Shown in pieces: positions 36,011-48,000 of a stretch of 64,000 nucleotides of DNA. The DNA is from Ectobius pallidus. Its lineage: Eukaryota > Arthropoda > Insecta > Blattodea > Ectobiidae. The stretch is taken from assembly GCA_964059195.1 (NCBI GenBank), contig CAXKWD010000006.1, positions 133,282,539 to 133,346,538 of the forward strand, read 5' to 3'. The notes under the pieces were generated by a model, which saw only the letters and a program-made list of their open reading frames with translations, did not search any database and had not been told where the DNA came from. Within the stretch, counting starts at the first letter, position 1. Each line of letters opens with the position of its first letter. The position numbers were made by a program, and so were the translations under genes.

Positions 36011-37932
36011 TTACCTCTTCCCCTTTGGAGATCGACATTAGGGTGGACTCCTCATTATTTCCAGCTGCTATTTAAAAAGAAGAAAAAACGTCTGCTATCA
36101 GTATGATCCAGGATTCTGAAGTCTCAAGTTACAGCAATTAGCTCCACCGAAATACAATTAACTGATATTTTTCGTGATAATTTGTAGTAAATGAATAAAT
36201 TTTAAATCAATTATTGATGAGTAGAGGAAGGATATTGATGGCTAAAATATCACTTAAAAGTGTATCTTATTTTAATGGGAAAAGACCTGAAGTTAATAAT
36301 AATAAAAAAAACATTAGATTATAAAAATAAGAGTTAACATTTTTATTTTAGAACTTGACTTCTATTCTATCGTACGATTTTTATTTTAAAACTGTGATTT
36401 TATTCAAAACATTTATAGATTAGAATCAATTCATAAGTACCTCAGTTTAATATAGCAGGGCAATGTATAAGTAATTTAATTTATCAATGTTAAAAATGAG
36501 ACTTCTTCGTTATTTAATTTCATATATATACAACTTGTGAATTTCATTTTCATGGGAGGCTTTCTTGAGGAAGAAACTAGACTTCCATGCTGCTAGAATC
36601 ATCAAATTTTGAAAACTGATATATTCCATTCATAATTACACTCATACAAAATTTAATCTATCATTAAATGGTTTTAATTTTATGAATATTTAATTTCATT
36701 ACTTAACTGATATGATATACAGTAATATGCTTCTTTAAGCATTTGGAAACAAAAATAGTCTAAGTTTTCTTCTAAAAGAAATAAGTAGGCATATTATTAA
36801 ACAATTTTAAACATGCTGTTTTCAACTTTCTTTACATATATTTTTTTCATTCTTCACAAAACTCAAAACAACCCTTAGATGTATTGTAATAGGTAGGAAT
36901 CTGAGACCAAAGTTTGTCTGTGTGGTACAAGGGACTTTTTAAAGGTTAAACAAAGTTTGGTTAGGAAAACTGCCATTTGTTGTATTTATTGCATTATAAA
37001 TAATTATTTTAACACGATATTATTTATTTCTGTTTCACTACAAAAATGTAGCCAACTATCTTACACGTGATAATCATTAATCGACATTAATTAGTAGCCT
37101 TATAAGGAATCTATTTTTTAAATATCAGTAAGGGATATGTATAATGGGTAGGTTTATATATCCATGCACTGTCATCAAGTGGCTGCTAGGACCATTAAAA
37201 TGCGAATCAAATATAATACTTTTTTGGTATAATAATCGTTAAACAACGTTTTGGTGTCAAAAAATAAAATACTGTACCGAATTTTCAGTATAGTGCCCCA
37301 TAATAAACTCGTGGTGTTGCGACTTTCAGTGGCAAAGTAACCATCTGCTTCTTCCAGGAGGACACGTTTTCTTTCTTCTTTTTTCTTCCCATCTATTTTC
37401 TCTCCACTGACTATTTTTTATAAACACGTAATATATTTTGAATGAAAGCATTTAATTTTAATTTTAATTCCGCAATCGAATTATATCATTGAGAAAAGTC
37501 TTCTCCTGAAACAGTGTCAAGAGGCTCCAACAAATAGAATAGGTAGCTGATTTAGAAGTTCCAAGGCATTGCTCTATAACTAAGTATAAATTTCAAGATC
37601 TCAGTAGCTTACAGTTCTGTAAATGCTTGATTTCTAATTCCAATTTAGTAAAACATGTTTTAGCAAAAAAATATTAGGGTATTTCGGCATTACTAATCCA
37701 GCCAAGTCCCTTCAGGGATGTAGCGCCACGGAGTTTAGTTTTTAGTTTTTTTAGTCCAGGGGAATGTTAATGCTTAAACTACATGTATTATGTTCTCTTT
37801 TGAATAATTCTTGTTTCAATTGAAGTGCATTAGTTTATTTCTGTTCGGTTTATTGCTTGTTATAGGTTTCATTGAAATTGTTAAGTGTTCATTAACGAAT
37901 TCTGTATTTAAGTCGGTCTGTCTTGGAAATTA

Positions 37933-37963
<31 letters not shown>

Positions 37964-38314
37964 TATTATTTAATTTCTTGCACTGCAAGTGGGCCAACAA
38001 CCCGGTGGCAGTGGTGCAATAAATACCAGCCATACATATATACAAAAATGACACACTATACATACAGTTAAACATTAAATATCACAACAGCTATCCACAT
38101 ACCTGATAATTAAAAAAAATATATTTCCATTTAAAACTATAGCATATAAAAATTGCATACTGAGAATATTATAGAAAATATATATATATTATACATTATC
38201 ATATACCCTATACCCTATTCAATATACTTTTAAAAATTTTGGCGTTAGCAGGAAACGTTTCGAAGATTTCTATATCGTAAACTCTAGACACCAGCAGTAT
38301 TCTGAAAGCACTCG
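36011..38314. other. stretch without a recognised gene
   Basis: Very AT-rich. ATT tract at 37931-37970, then a short G+C-richer block (AGTGGGCCAACAACCCGGTG near 37989) that may be a repeat scrap. Nothing else supported. Confidence 0.55.
37931..37970. repeat. (ATT)n microsatellite
   Basis: About twelve ATT triplets with one slip near the right end. Confidence 0.9.
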
Positions 38315-38524
38315 TCAGTCATCTGCTAGCAACTTAACAAAACTTATTGACATTTGAGTCACTCTCAATGGATTTCGCCATTCGTACACAAGAGGGTGGC
38401 TTTTACAAGGAACTTCACCTGGGGCGATAACGGTATGAGCGCTGTTGTCAGTTGTTGACATTAGCACGGGATGCTTTTCACGTGAATAGCCTTCCAGTCT
38501 GCGATATGCGGCGATAAACTGCAT
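38315..38524 (-). CDS. exon-like open frame, unrecognised
   Basis: A 69-codon minus frame starting MQFIAAYRRLEGYSREKHP, with balanced composition and higher G+C than its flanks. Its upstream side has TATATCTAG (AG acceptor-like; exon would start at 38533). Inside is CGCCCCAG followed by GTGAAG, a fair match to a 5' splice donor (exon end at 38419). This would give a 115-base minus exon. No family is recognised and no neighbouring exon was found, so this is a suggestion only. Confidence 0.2.
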   Translation of the reverse strand: MQFIAAYRRLEGYSREKHPVLMSTTDNSAHTVIAPGEVPCKSHPLVYEWRNPLRVTQMSISFVKLLADD

Positions 38525-38951
38525 TGATTTTTCCTAGATATAGGCCAAAGATGCTGTAGATGATTCGTTATCATAACCGATCCGACATGAATTACGATAA
38601 CGAAAAAGAAGACGAATGTGATGAAATTCTGGAAACATCTTACATTTCTGGTACCTTCTGTTTCTCCGTTAAGAGGTAAGAAAAAAAAATAGGTCTGGTA
38701 TGTCTCAGTGATTACAAAATTGTTTGCTGTCTGATTCTAATGTAAATAAATTTTGAAGACGGTTGGTTCTAAATGTAGAATTGTAGATGCCATCATACAC
38801 ATATTATGTTCATTACTTTAACAGTTAATATAATAATTTTAAAATGTTGGGCAGTATATTTAGCAGTGTTTTCTTGATTAATGGCTGCTCATTCTTCATC
38901 TCTGTTTATTCCTGATTTGTTTACATTCAAACTAAGTATAAGTATGTACTT

Positions 38952-39148
38952 ATATAAGCGGAGTGGTTAGACCGATCGCTTTCCACCGCTGGGACCCGGG
39001 ATCGAATCTCGGTGGATCCATGTGGAATTTGTGGTGGACAAATGGTGTCGGAGCAGGTTTTCTTGGGGCGGTCCTGTTTCCCCTGCCACATATCATAACA
39101 CCAGAGCTCCATTCATCATACCATGACCATTGGTTGCAATAAAGGAAT
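38952..39148 (+). mobile_element. tRNA-derived SINE, 197 bp, with target duplication
   Basis: TAAGCGGAGTGG (38955-38966) is an A box, and GGGATCGAATCTC (38998-39010) a B box. The tRNA-like head is closed by CACCGCTGGGACCC. The body ends in GGTTGCAATAAAGG. The flanks TATAAGTATGTACTT (38937-38951) and TATAAGTATATGCTT (39149-39163) match at 13 of 15 positions and are the target duplication. Not a tRNA gene: the body continues about 140 bases past the B box. Confidence 0.85.
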
Positions 39149-39163
39149 TATAAGTATATGCTT

Positions 39164-42003
39164 GACTATTAACTTCCTTATATCCCACATATAAAAGCAA
39201 TGAAACACACCGAAGAACTTCTAGGGAGCAAGTATCAATATATTTTTATCTAAAACCATTGCTAAATATATTTGAATTAATTGCTTTGAACTCTTATTTT
39301 AATACTAAGTTAATATCATTTTATTTGCCTCGTAGGCATAAAGGCTATCACAACACCATTAATGAACGCAGATCCGAAAAAAGAGATACAAATTCACATA
39401 CGTAAGTAACTTAATGTGATTGCTTTATCTGTTCCAAGTGTTGTAATGGGTTAGCTAAAGTGCAGTCAGATGTCAGAAATATCAGACTCTCCTATAAATG
39501 GACAAGAGTCCTCTGCCTGCATAAGAAGCAGCTTCCAAGGATTACATTGACCTTGCCTTCTAGCTGCAGGACTGTGGCACATACAAAGGTTCCTTCGGTT
39601 AACATGTTGCAGTGAAATGCTTCGTACTTTGCTCTAGCATATGCCTCTTGTATACACAGTTTGATTCAGAAATAGGATGTGCCATTATTGACCCTAATGA
39701 TTGCTTTTGTGTTACTCTGATACTAATATACATTAAGGAGTTCCTTTTGATATTTTACAAGTTAACTATCTGATATTTAAAAAAAAAATTGTTTTCAAAA
39801 CACGATTAGAGCCACATGTTATAATTTGACTGGCATAATTTGTGCAAGATTTTCTTGAGTGTATAAAAACCGAAGCAGAAATAAGATTTTTGCTAATAAA
39901 GCACATTGTAATCAAGTGTTTACAAAATCTGGGCCATTTAAGTATGTAAACTCAAACTTTTTACTTTTCACAAATAAGCAAACCTACTTTCAAAATGTTA
40001 GTAGTTCATATATGTTTTAACTAGATTTGTTAAACATAAATGTTTATAATTTATATTATTTCCTAGATTTTAAATTTTTATTTGAACTTAGCACAGGTTA
40101 AATCTAATTACTAGGTCCGAAATAATTAATTTATTAAGAATATGTATTAATAATACAATAACTTCTCCAGAATAATACTCTTTGCACAACAATGAAAAAA
40201 ATATAGTGATTTTTTTCATAGCACACAAGGTAAATTTTCGTATAAGGCCCACCTTAATCTAAATTAAATCAATATCAGTTTCCATAATTTATCATCCTAA
40301 TTTTGCACAATGGTTGTTATTAACGAGTTATGAAAATATTAGGTTATGTCCAATAAATGTTTTTGTTTTGTTCGTATAGGCAAATGAATAGCTCATTAGA
40401 AAACAAGCAGAAAAAAGGTTATGTAATGCCTACTTATTTATAGAAGGAACTATTTGATCTTGAAAAGCTGTCATTTAAACTTAGTGAAGGACAAGGGATA
40501 ATATTTAACAGACATGTCTCAAATATTTTACTTTATACGAGTTGTTGTTACTTTAATAATTAGTGTGGGTAGAAGCTGTTACGATATCCAAACTTACATC
40601 CCTACAATTTGGTGCTGATTGTTTTTGTAACTGCTGTGACTTCCATATTTTGAAATATAGCGGATCAAGTAATAGTTTATTCGTTTATCGTTCCGTCGCT
40701 GAAATTTGTGTGACCGAAAATGGGTGGAATGTTTGTTTTTGCTAGGTTCGCACAAGTGAAACTAAGCAGGGAGAGTATGCCAAACTTGTAAAATACTGAG
40801 CCCGATGTTCCCTGTACGCGAGGCGAGACTTCTTGTGATCGTCGTACAGTAGAGTTCTCAGCAACTTCTGGTAGAAAAGACTTGGGGGTTGCTATGCCAA
40901 CACGAACCCCCGCAAACCCCTAGCTAGCTATACAGTGGCCCGCATTGATCGTAGAAAACACACCCTTAGCCCCATCTCTTTCACTCATTTCACCCCTTCC
41001 TTTCTTCATCTCCCTCTGAGCAGAGAGAAAAAGAGATCCATGGCTTTAAAGCAGACAGGGTTATCTATCTTAACATGCATGCTCTATCTTCACACATCTG
41101 GACGGACAACCACATGCTATGCTGAAGAAGTACGATTTTGGTCGACATGCTAATGCTAGTTGTTATTTTCGTAATACCTCTCCTTGTTCTAGCTTTAAAT
41201 TCTGAGATTATACCCTGATTAAAACTTCGGCCATGGACTTATCTCGGCGTAGGCCTATATGATGGTATCTTAAGCGGTTTTTGCTCATATATAGCGTATT
41301 TAGGGCAAGGCTGGTCTTTTTAGACCACGCTACTCATGAAACGATTACTACCATAAATCTTAGATCCCACTCAAGTTGTACTTAACATTAGATAGGCTGT
41401 AAAATTTCATTTTGCATTCCATATACAATTTTATAACAAGGGATTTGGCATTGTAGCTTCTATTTACACACTTTTAGCCATGAAAAATAGGGAATACTTG
41501 GCTGAACTACAGAATAGTGCAAACTATTATATTCATTAAATTATCGCTGTTAATTGCTGCTTAATTACCGCTCTCGTTTAATTCCGCTGTCTTAAATTTG
41601 CTTCCTTTTACTCTAATAATGGCTGCTTATAAATTTATTTTCTGTGGTCTTATATGGAGTTTATACTATATGCACATCATGCGATAAAAATACTTAAACT
41701 TTAACAGCATTTTGTGGTTTTTGTGCTTATTACTTAATAGAATCTCGAAATCGGTTATTGGAAAGACTCCTTTGATTTTTAAATATTTTTAGAGAAATGT
41801 ATTATTCATCAGAAAATTGAAAATATAGGTCCAATATGATTTATGTTTAGCTACCTTAAATACGTTTACCATCGTCTGCTCTTTTTTAAAACTCCAGTAC
41901 CGCAATTTTTTGAATAAACTACTTACTTGCGAAACGGAAAAATTCTTTAAAATGTTCTAATTAGAAAGCTGGGGAAGAATTTGTTAAAACCTTCAAACCT
42001 TAA
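39164..42003. other. stretch without a recognised gene
   Basis: AT-rich with short frames only (up to 72 codons). The patch 40800-41110 is somewhat richer in G+C, without motif. One TAGGCCTA site at 41250. Confidence 0.55.
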
Positions 42004-42116
42004 GAACTAGAATTCTTAATGCAGAAGCTTTTTTACCCTTCCACATCTTTCAAAAAACATCGCTACAACAGTCGTTTGTCTGCCGAATTCAATCGGCATG
42101 TAATCATGTTCGTAAT
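42004..42116 (+). repeat. 113-bp inverted repeat, left arm
   Basis: Starts GAACTAGAATTCTTAATGCA and ends ATCATGTTCGTAAT. Its reverse complement is present at 44187-44299 with a single difference (AAAAAACAT here, ATAAAACAT there), so 112 of 113 bases agree. Homology stops abruptly at both ends. Confidence 0.95.
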
Positions 42117-44066
42117 ATTGGCGACATTGTAAGACTTCGTCCCACTCGGTACGGCCCGGTTGTGACGGCGGTCATCTTATTCTCAAGTTTAGCGCCTAAT
42201 GCTACCACTTATGTTATATACAATAGCTATAAATAGATATAAATGTTATAATGGTAGCGTTGAGATGTCAAGGTTAATAAACAGTACAGAAGAGTTAAAA
42301 ATATTCGCAGAAACAATGGTAATAACCACTGGACGCAAAGAAACGAAGAGACATAGAACTGAACTTTTTAGCAAGCCGCCGAGAAAGCAATGCACTTAAA
42401 CTTTGACCTATTTTAAGAGTGTCGCCACCCTAACATTTTACAAAGAGCATGAAATTTGAAACAAGGATCATCACATAGAGAAGAGAAATAATAAAAACAA
42501 AGACTCGAAAGCAAGTTTTCCTTTTCCTAGCCCGAAGACAGTGCATAAAACTTGAAAGGCCTCTCTTTCTCATTTTGTGGAGTATAGAGAAAGACTGAGA
42601 GAAACGCTTGACTATGTATGAAGGATCATGGGTTCCGGTTAGCAGAGAATAAAGTGAAGAGGCTCTCTGGGTGCACCCCCATCCCCGCCCCGACACATTC
42701 TCTTTCATATTACTAAATGAACTGCCAGACTTGAGTGCTAGACTATATGACTCGGCTTCATATTCATCTTTCTTACCTCTCACAGACTAGCAAACTTATA
42801 TCAAACAACCTAGAAAATTGCACTAGTTTTTCAACCCATGATTTATCTGTGACGTAAATGGTAAAACTCAGTAGGCTTAACTGAAGTTAAATGACTATTT
42901 TCACTTAGAAATTTAAAGTAATGACTAATGAGACACAAAAGCACGGTGCCAACTAAAATAGTATCATCAAGACGGAGGTTTCCGTTTACTTTACAGTAAA
43001 CTAAGTGGGCATAGACTTAGGAATGTCTTCTAATTGCAAGGCATCATAACAACACTCCCTTCAGTTTATCAGCTAAGATATAGACTTAAACAGTTACACA
43101 TAAACAAGGTGAACCAGTATACGAACAACTAATTTGGAACCAATTTATCTTTAAGCTATTTGTATACGTAGGGCACGTTCAGTTGTTTATAAGAATAATA
43201 AAATCAGGTAAACTGATGTAACGAAGTGCCAGATGGAGTTAATAGGCCATACTTCACATGCTTTAGATATAGCCTAAATGGCAAAGGCTTTGTACTGTTA
43301 ATATTGTTGCTACTTCTTAATCAAGTAGCTCCTCAGTTTAAATCACTACGCTGAGTGCATCCCTTCCTAGACTTCCCTACCTCAGAAAAATCCGAGGTGT
43401 CGGGGATCTAAACAAAAAATAGATAATAAAGACAATTGATTAATCAGTCAATTGCAATAGACTAATAAATAAGAGCATACAGGAGAAATGTTAAAAAACT
43501 GAACAAAATAGTAAAATAAGATGCACTCGAAAAATACTCACACATTATCTATAGACACCATAGATATTGCTGACTGATGCATGAAATAAACAAAAATAGT
43601 AATATTGATAATTTTACTATTATTATTCTACTAAATAACGGCACCTAACATTTATAGTAAACTTGTCGAGGAGTTGTGACTAATGATGGAGCGAGTCAAG
43701 TGTGATGGTATTAATAGCATATTCCAAGTCTGATATAAGTGTAAAACTGTCCGTGCGCCCCCTACAGACAGATACACACGTGTTGTGACACACATGCCGG
43801 TCTTCCTGCCTGCTGCTTGCTTGGTGGGAGAGATGGTCTGTATACAGAAGGGGTCTTTTGAGGTAATCAAAGTAGCATCTGTTACCATCTGAATCGTCTT
43901 TGCCTTCAAGGGAAGGTTTTTACAGCAATTTCCATTCACATCGTTTTTGCAACATTTGTTATAAAGATTGTAAAGGCCAGTTAATTTATGTCTCTCATTA
44001 TAACAATTCCTGTTTATGGGAGGTGAAAGTGCCAGTACAAAGTGAACATATTTTGTTTCTTTCATA
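42117..44066. other. spacer between the inverted repeat arms, no recognised gene
   Basis: Contains the two longest minus-strand frames near here: 117 codons (42430-42783) and 154 codons (43652-44116), the longest in the window. Neither shows a known domain. The latter's C-terminal half (GRKTGMCVTTRVYLSVGGAR) has a protein-like look, but the rest is Asn/Lys/Cys-rich noise. No transposase motif is visible. Confidence 0.4.
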
Positions 44067-44068
44067 TA

Positions 44069-44186
44069 CAGTTGAACCTCTGTATAATGAAGGTCGATAT
44101 AACGATAAATCCGCATTTAGCAATATTTGTTTATGGTTCTGGCGAATTAATTATCTTATATACAGTTAACATATTGGCAGTGATTT
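44069..44186 (+). mobile_element. possible Tigger/pogo-type transposon end
   Basis: TA followed by CAGTTGAACCTCTGTATAAT, then GGTCGATATAACGATAAATC. Many pogo/Tigger elements begin CAGTTGAACCTC with repeated ATATAACGA motifs and insert at TA. The opposite end was not found; the sequence is interrupted by the right arm of the inverted repeat. Confidence 0.4.
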
Positions 44187-44299
44187 ATTACGAACATGAT
44201 TACATGCCGATTGAATTCGGCAGACAAACGACTGTTGTAGCGATGTTTTATGAAAGATGTGGAAGGGTAAAAAAGCTTCTGCATTAAGAATTCTAGTTC
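44187..44299 (-). repeat. 113-bp inverted repeat, right arm
   Basis: Reverse complement of 42004-42116 with one mismatch. It carries an open frame reading YMPIEFGRQTTVVAMF on the plus strand; the same peptide is read on the minus strand of the left arm, as expected for a repeat. Confidence 0.95.
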
Positions 44300-46227
44300 C
44301 GTGACAGGTTATGTTAAGTTAGGAACATTTTTATTAGTTTAGGAGCAATATACTGAATAGCGCGGGGTTTATTAAGTCTCACATTGAATCTTTTCTGCGA
44401 CGGGAAATTTTACCCTTGCACCGATCATTTCTCTTTTGTTCCCCGCGGCTCGGAGGGGCACGGTCGCTAATGGCAGAGCATGGCTAGCTACGCTATTCTG
44501 AAGGAGTTTTGAATTAGGTATCGCGCTCATTGTGAGTTTGACTTGCTCTATATAAAAATTGTCTGTTGATAAGTACAGTATTTTAAATATTTCAGCGGGT
44601 AATATGTATCCGATTCTCGACCAAAGAAATGTTTCCCTCTAATAAATTACTGTGTCCAATGCCTATGAACTCACCACTCAATATGGCGGGGGCACCTTTA
44701 TAATCGGACGAATATGATTGTCATCGCTGATTTTGAAGCTACAAGAAACAGGTAGTGTTGTGATTTTGCCTTTGAGCCGATCTGTTTCTGTATAAAATTT
44801 GTTTAGTCCCGTGCTGTGTTGAGTTGAGAGGTGGCGAGGTTCGCTGAATAGGCGACCGAGTAATGAAAATTCTTTGTGACGTACTTCAATGTGCTTTAGT
44901 TTTTATACTGGCCTCGTCCACAAAGGTTTTGTTTTACGTTGATTGTGGAACTTCATACTTGTCAGCTTGCCTGTATTGAAATGTGCTCTCAATCTGTTTG
45001 AAGAGATCCAATACGATGGCATTTTTTTGTCGAGTTTACGTGAACTCATTCCCCCGTCCTTAATTTCGTTGAAATCTAGGTGTTATACAAGCAAGTACTG
45101 TAGTGGCGATTTTCACTTACTCAGAGTGAAACGTGTGGACAATAGGGGAAAAGGGATTATGACATCAGTAAATACTTGACACTTTTTAACTCTGAATTAC
45201 GGAACTCGATTAAAATACCTTTTTCCCTTTGCCTTTTGCCTTTTGTAGGCCCTTTTTTGTTTCATAGGTTCCCGAACGAAATATTTTCCTCGATTGTCTG
45301 ATCTATTTAATATTTAATTTGTAACATTTTACAAAAATAAATTAATAAATAAACAAACCTGCATGGTTTTGTGATACTGTATCTTATAATTTATAGGCTA
45401 AATTATTGTCTAGTGGTGTATATAATTGACATACGTACGTATATACAGAAACTGGCTGTTTTAAGGGGACGCTATGAGAATGCTAAATTTCTCATTTTTG
45501 GGTAAGCATTTAATTTTTAAACAGTTCTAACTGTACAAAATGTTTGCTTGTTTCTAGTGATGTTTCTTTTTTATTGGCAACTTAATTCATTTATCATATT
45601 ATATATAATGTTCATTCCCACTAATTTTAATTTTTTGAAGACATGTTTGGTAGGGTAGGTAGTTGGTACACATGCAAATAAAGTTTGGTGTGGATTTTGT
45701 TCTCTGATAAAGGGTGCCTTTTCTTGATTTCTTAAATAATAAATTGACTATGGATTTAAAAACTATATAAATAACATACTGCAACTTAATATCCACAGCA
45801 AACTGCAAATAATACTAATTTAACCATTTATATGCAACATATGTTGATAAATCTAAAATAGTTCCTTGCAAGGGTAGCCTATGTTATGTCAAATATCTGA
45901 CTGAAAATAGCATGTCTTAAAAATTAGACCCCCCCAAGAATTATTCCAAATTCCAAAGTACTGGCTTAAAATAGGTGGCTTATATGTCTGAAAATTTGTT
46001 GTTTCAGTATTTTGAAGGAAATGGCAATAATTCCACTAATTCCAATATTTACTATCGTTTTCTCTATTGGAATTAAGAAAACACCTAGTTCCAAGGCAGT
46101 GAGTAAGCGAATAAGCTGTAAGCTAGTTGAGAGACATTTGCTAGTTTTATGGGACACCAGGTGTTTTGGTTTCCGAAATGCTTGAATAGTAGATTTGAAT
46201 GTCTATGAAGCTTAAAAGTGCTATGGG
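44300..46227. other. stretch without a recognised gene
   Basis: A G+C-richer patch at 44390-44520 (CCCCGCGGCTCGGAGGGGCA) has no recognised motif. Short frames only. Confidence 0.5.
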
Positions 46228-46327
46228 TAGGGATGCCAGATTCTGTCACAGAGAAGCGAGGGCACTTCTAAAATTTTAACAGAAGAACAGACTGTGTTAT
46301 AAAATATAATAATGTCATTACAAAAAC

Positions 46328-46382
<55 letters not shown>

Positions 46383-47073
46383 TTTTCAAAGTTTAATCTT
46401 AAATTGAAATACCATCTTATTTTCAGTATTTTATATATTTTTAATTTTTATCGTTGCCTTTAAATTAAGATTGAAAAAAATATTTTCGTTATCAGGTTAT
46501 ATTAATGTTTTGCTTCATATCTGTTAAATAATTTATAAGATAGGCCTTATAAAATAATAATAATTGAAAAATAATGAAAATTAACATACCGTAATATATT
46601 TTAACGTAATGGTGAATACATTTTTAATTAACAATTTGATTCAGATTTCAGATATAAATTTTGAAAAACCGAAACTCAATTTAATGAGGTATGGTATTTT
46701 TTTATCGTCAAGAACAAATCTTAAACATGATGCATTTAAAATTTCATCGTATTAGGGCTTCGGGATGTGAAAAATACTGTCACTAATATCAACCACGAAT
46801 ACATTTTTCACCTTGAGTCAACTTATCAAAAAACCATGTTAAAATAGTTCGATTGATAATGATACCTACGGTAGCCTAATATAGTTTCATAATTTAGGAT
46901 TGAACAATTTCACTAATGGTTTGGTACTGTTAACCAACTAAATTAAAAATACCGCCTAACAATTACATTTTTCAGTTCGCATGAGAAAACGGGGATAATT
47001 GGGCGAAAACGTTTTGCAGGACGGTGATATAAAATCGGGACTGTCTCGGAAACCGGGACGTCTGGTAACCCGG
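46228..47073. mobile_element. candidate hAT-like element, old
   Basis: Left end TAGGGATGCCAGA; right end TCTGGTAACCCGG, with CCGGGACGTCTGG just inside. The ends pair only partly, and an 8-bp target duplication is not visible (GCTATGGG versus GACGGGTA). CCCGGT/ACCGGG blocks inside the right end are typical of hAT elements with GTTGCCAGACGTCCC termini. The interior holds a long AAT microsatellite. The pairing of ends is uncertain. Confidence 0.35.
46328..46380. repeat. (AAT)n microsatellite, 53 bases
   Basis: About seventeen uninterrupted AAT triplets. Confidence 0.97.
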
Positions 47074-47884
47074 GACGGGTATCGTTTTAAATTTATTTTC
47101 TGCGCCCTACGGATATTTAATGTAGTTGCCTGCGACTGTACGATGATAGTAAAAACAAGGTTGTATGAAACTGACAAACAAAGAACTTGTGTTGTAACAT
47201 GCGTATTGTTACATTATGTATATAGTTCTCTGGCGGTGTTTACAATCTGCTATTCATAAAGTTCCCTTTAAAAGAGTGTTGTGAGCGACATTGGACATTT
47301 ATTTTTTGTACTGTACTGGAAGGGGAGTGGCCGATTTTCTGACGCTCGCGTTGACCTTTCATTGGACGCCCATCTGTATCAAAATAACAGCATTTGAAAT
47401 GTTAATACGGGCTTACGAAAGCTGATTATTCATTGGCCCCTCTAGCTCTGTCTGATTCATTGCATTCCTGATGAGTGTCTGGTTTAGAGATTCGTTTCCG
47501 AGAGGATTTACCCAGCAGGATATGTTATTTTAGATATTTGAACACGGACTGCGCGAAAATATGTGGTACACAGTGTGTACTATGAACCTTAGTCCATAGT
47601 ATCTGACTATTTGCCTTTAAAGTAAACTACGTGCATAAGCCAAGCTTATTAAATTAACATAATTCAGTTCATTAAAACCATTCTGACGAATTTTTAACTT
47701 ATGGGTTGGCAACTCAAATGTTCAAAAGGACAAAAGGAGTCTCGACAAATTTAGAACCTCCAGCTATGAACTTCGAAAATTTTTATATGGCGTCTAGAGA
47801 GTGTAATGGACTACCGGCAATGAAATACGAAATGCTATACTTATTAAGATCAAATATTAATTGAGAAACACATTAAAAGAGTAT
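47074..47884. other. stretch without a recognised gene
   Basis: The patch 47320-47480 carries two CATTGG motifs and GACGCTCGCGTTGACC. It is promoter-like in composition, but no transcript can be assigned. Confidence 0.5.
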
Positions 47885-48000
47885 GTGACGAAGGCGGTAT
47901 CATCTTGGACTCAAGCTCGAGTGGTCCCTAGTTTGAATCCTGCAGCCGATTATCTAAGAGTGGATTTTTTCGGGTATTTCCTCACTCGCAAACGCAAATG
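47885..48000 (+). mobile_element. possible SINE fragment
   Basis: CCCTAGTTTGAATCCTGCAG resembles a decayed B box, followed by GATTTTTTCGGGTATTTCCT and CACTCGCAAACGCAAATGCC, a SINE-body style seen in insects. No A box or duplication seen. Confidence 0.35.

Noticed and set aside
42430..42783. 117-codon minus frame as a membrane protein
   Set aside because: The hydrophobic C-terminus is short, the rest has no motif, and there is no context. Not supported.
43652..44116. Longest open frame (154 codons, minus) as a gene
   Set aside because: It overlaps the orphan Tigger-like end, lies between inverted repeat arms, has patchy composition and no recognisable domain. Length is within chance for 64 kb of both strands.
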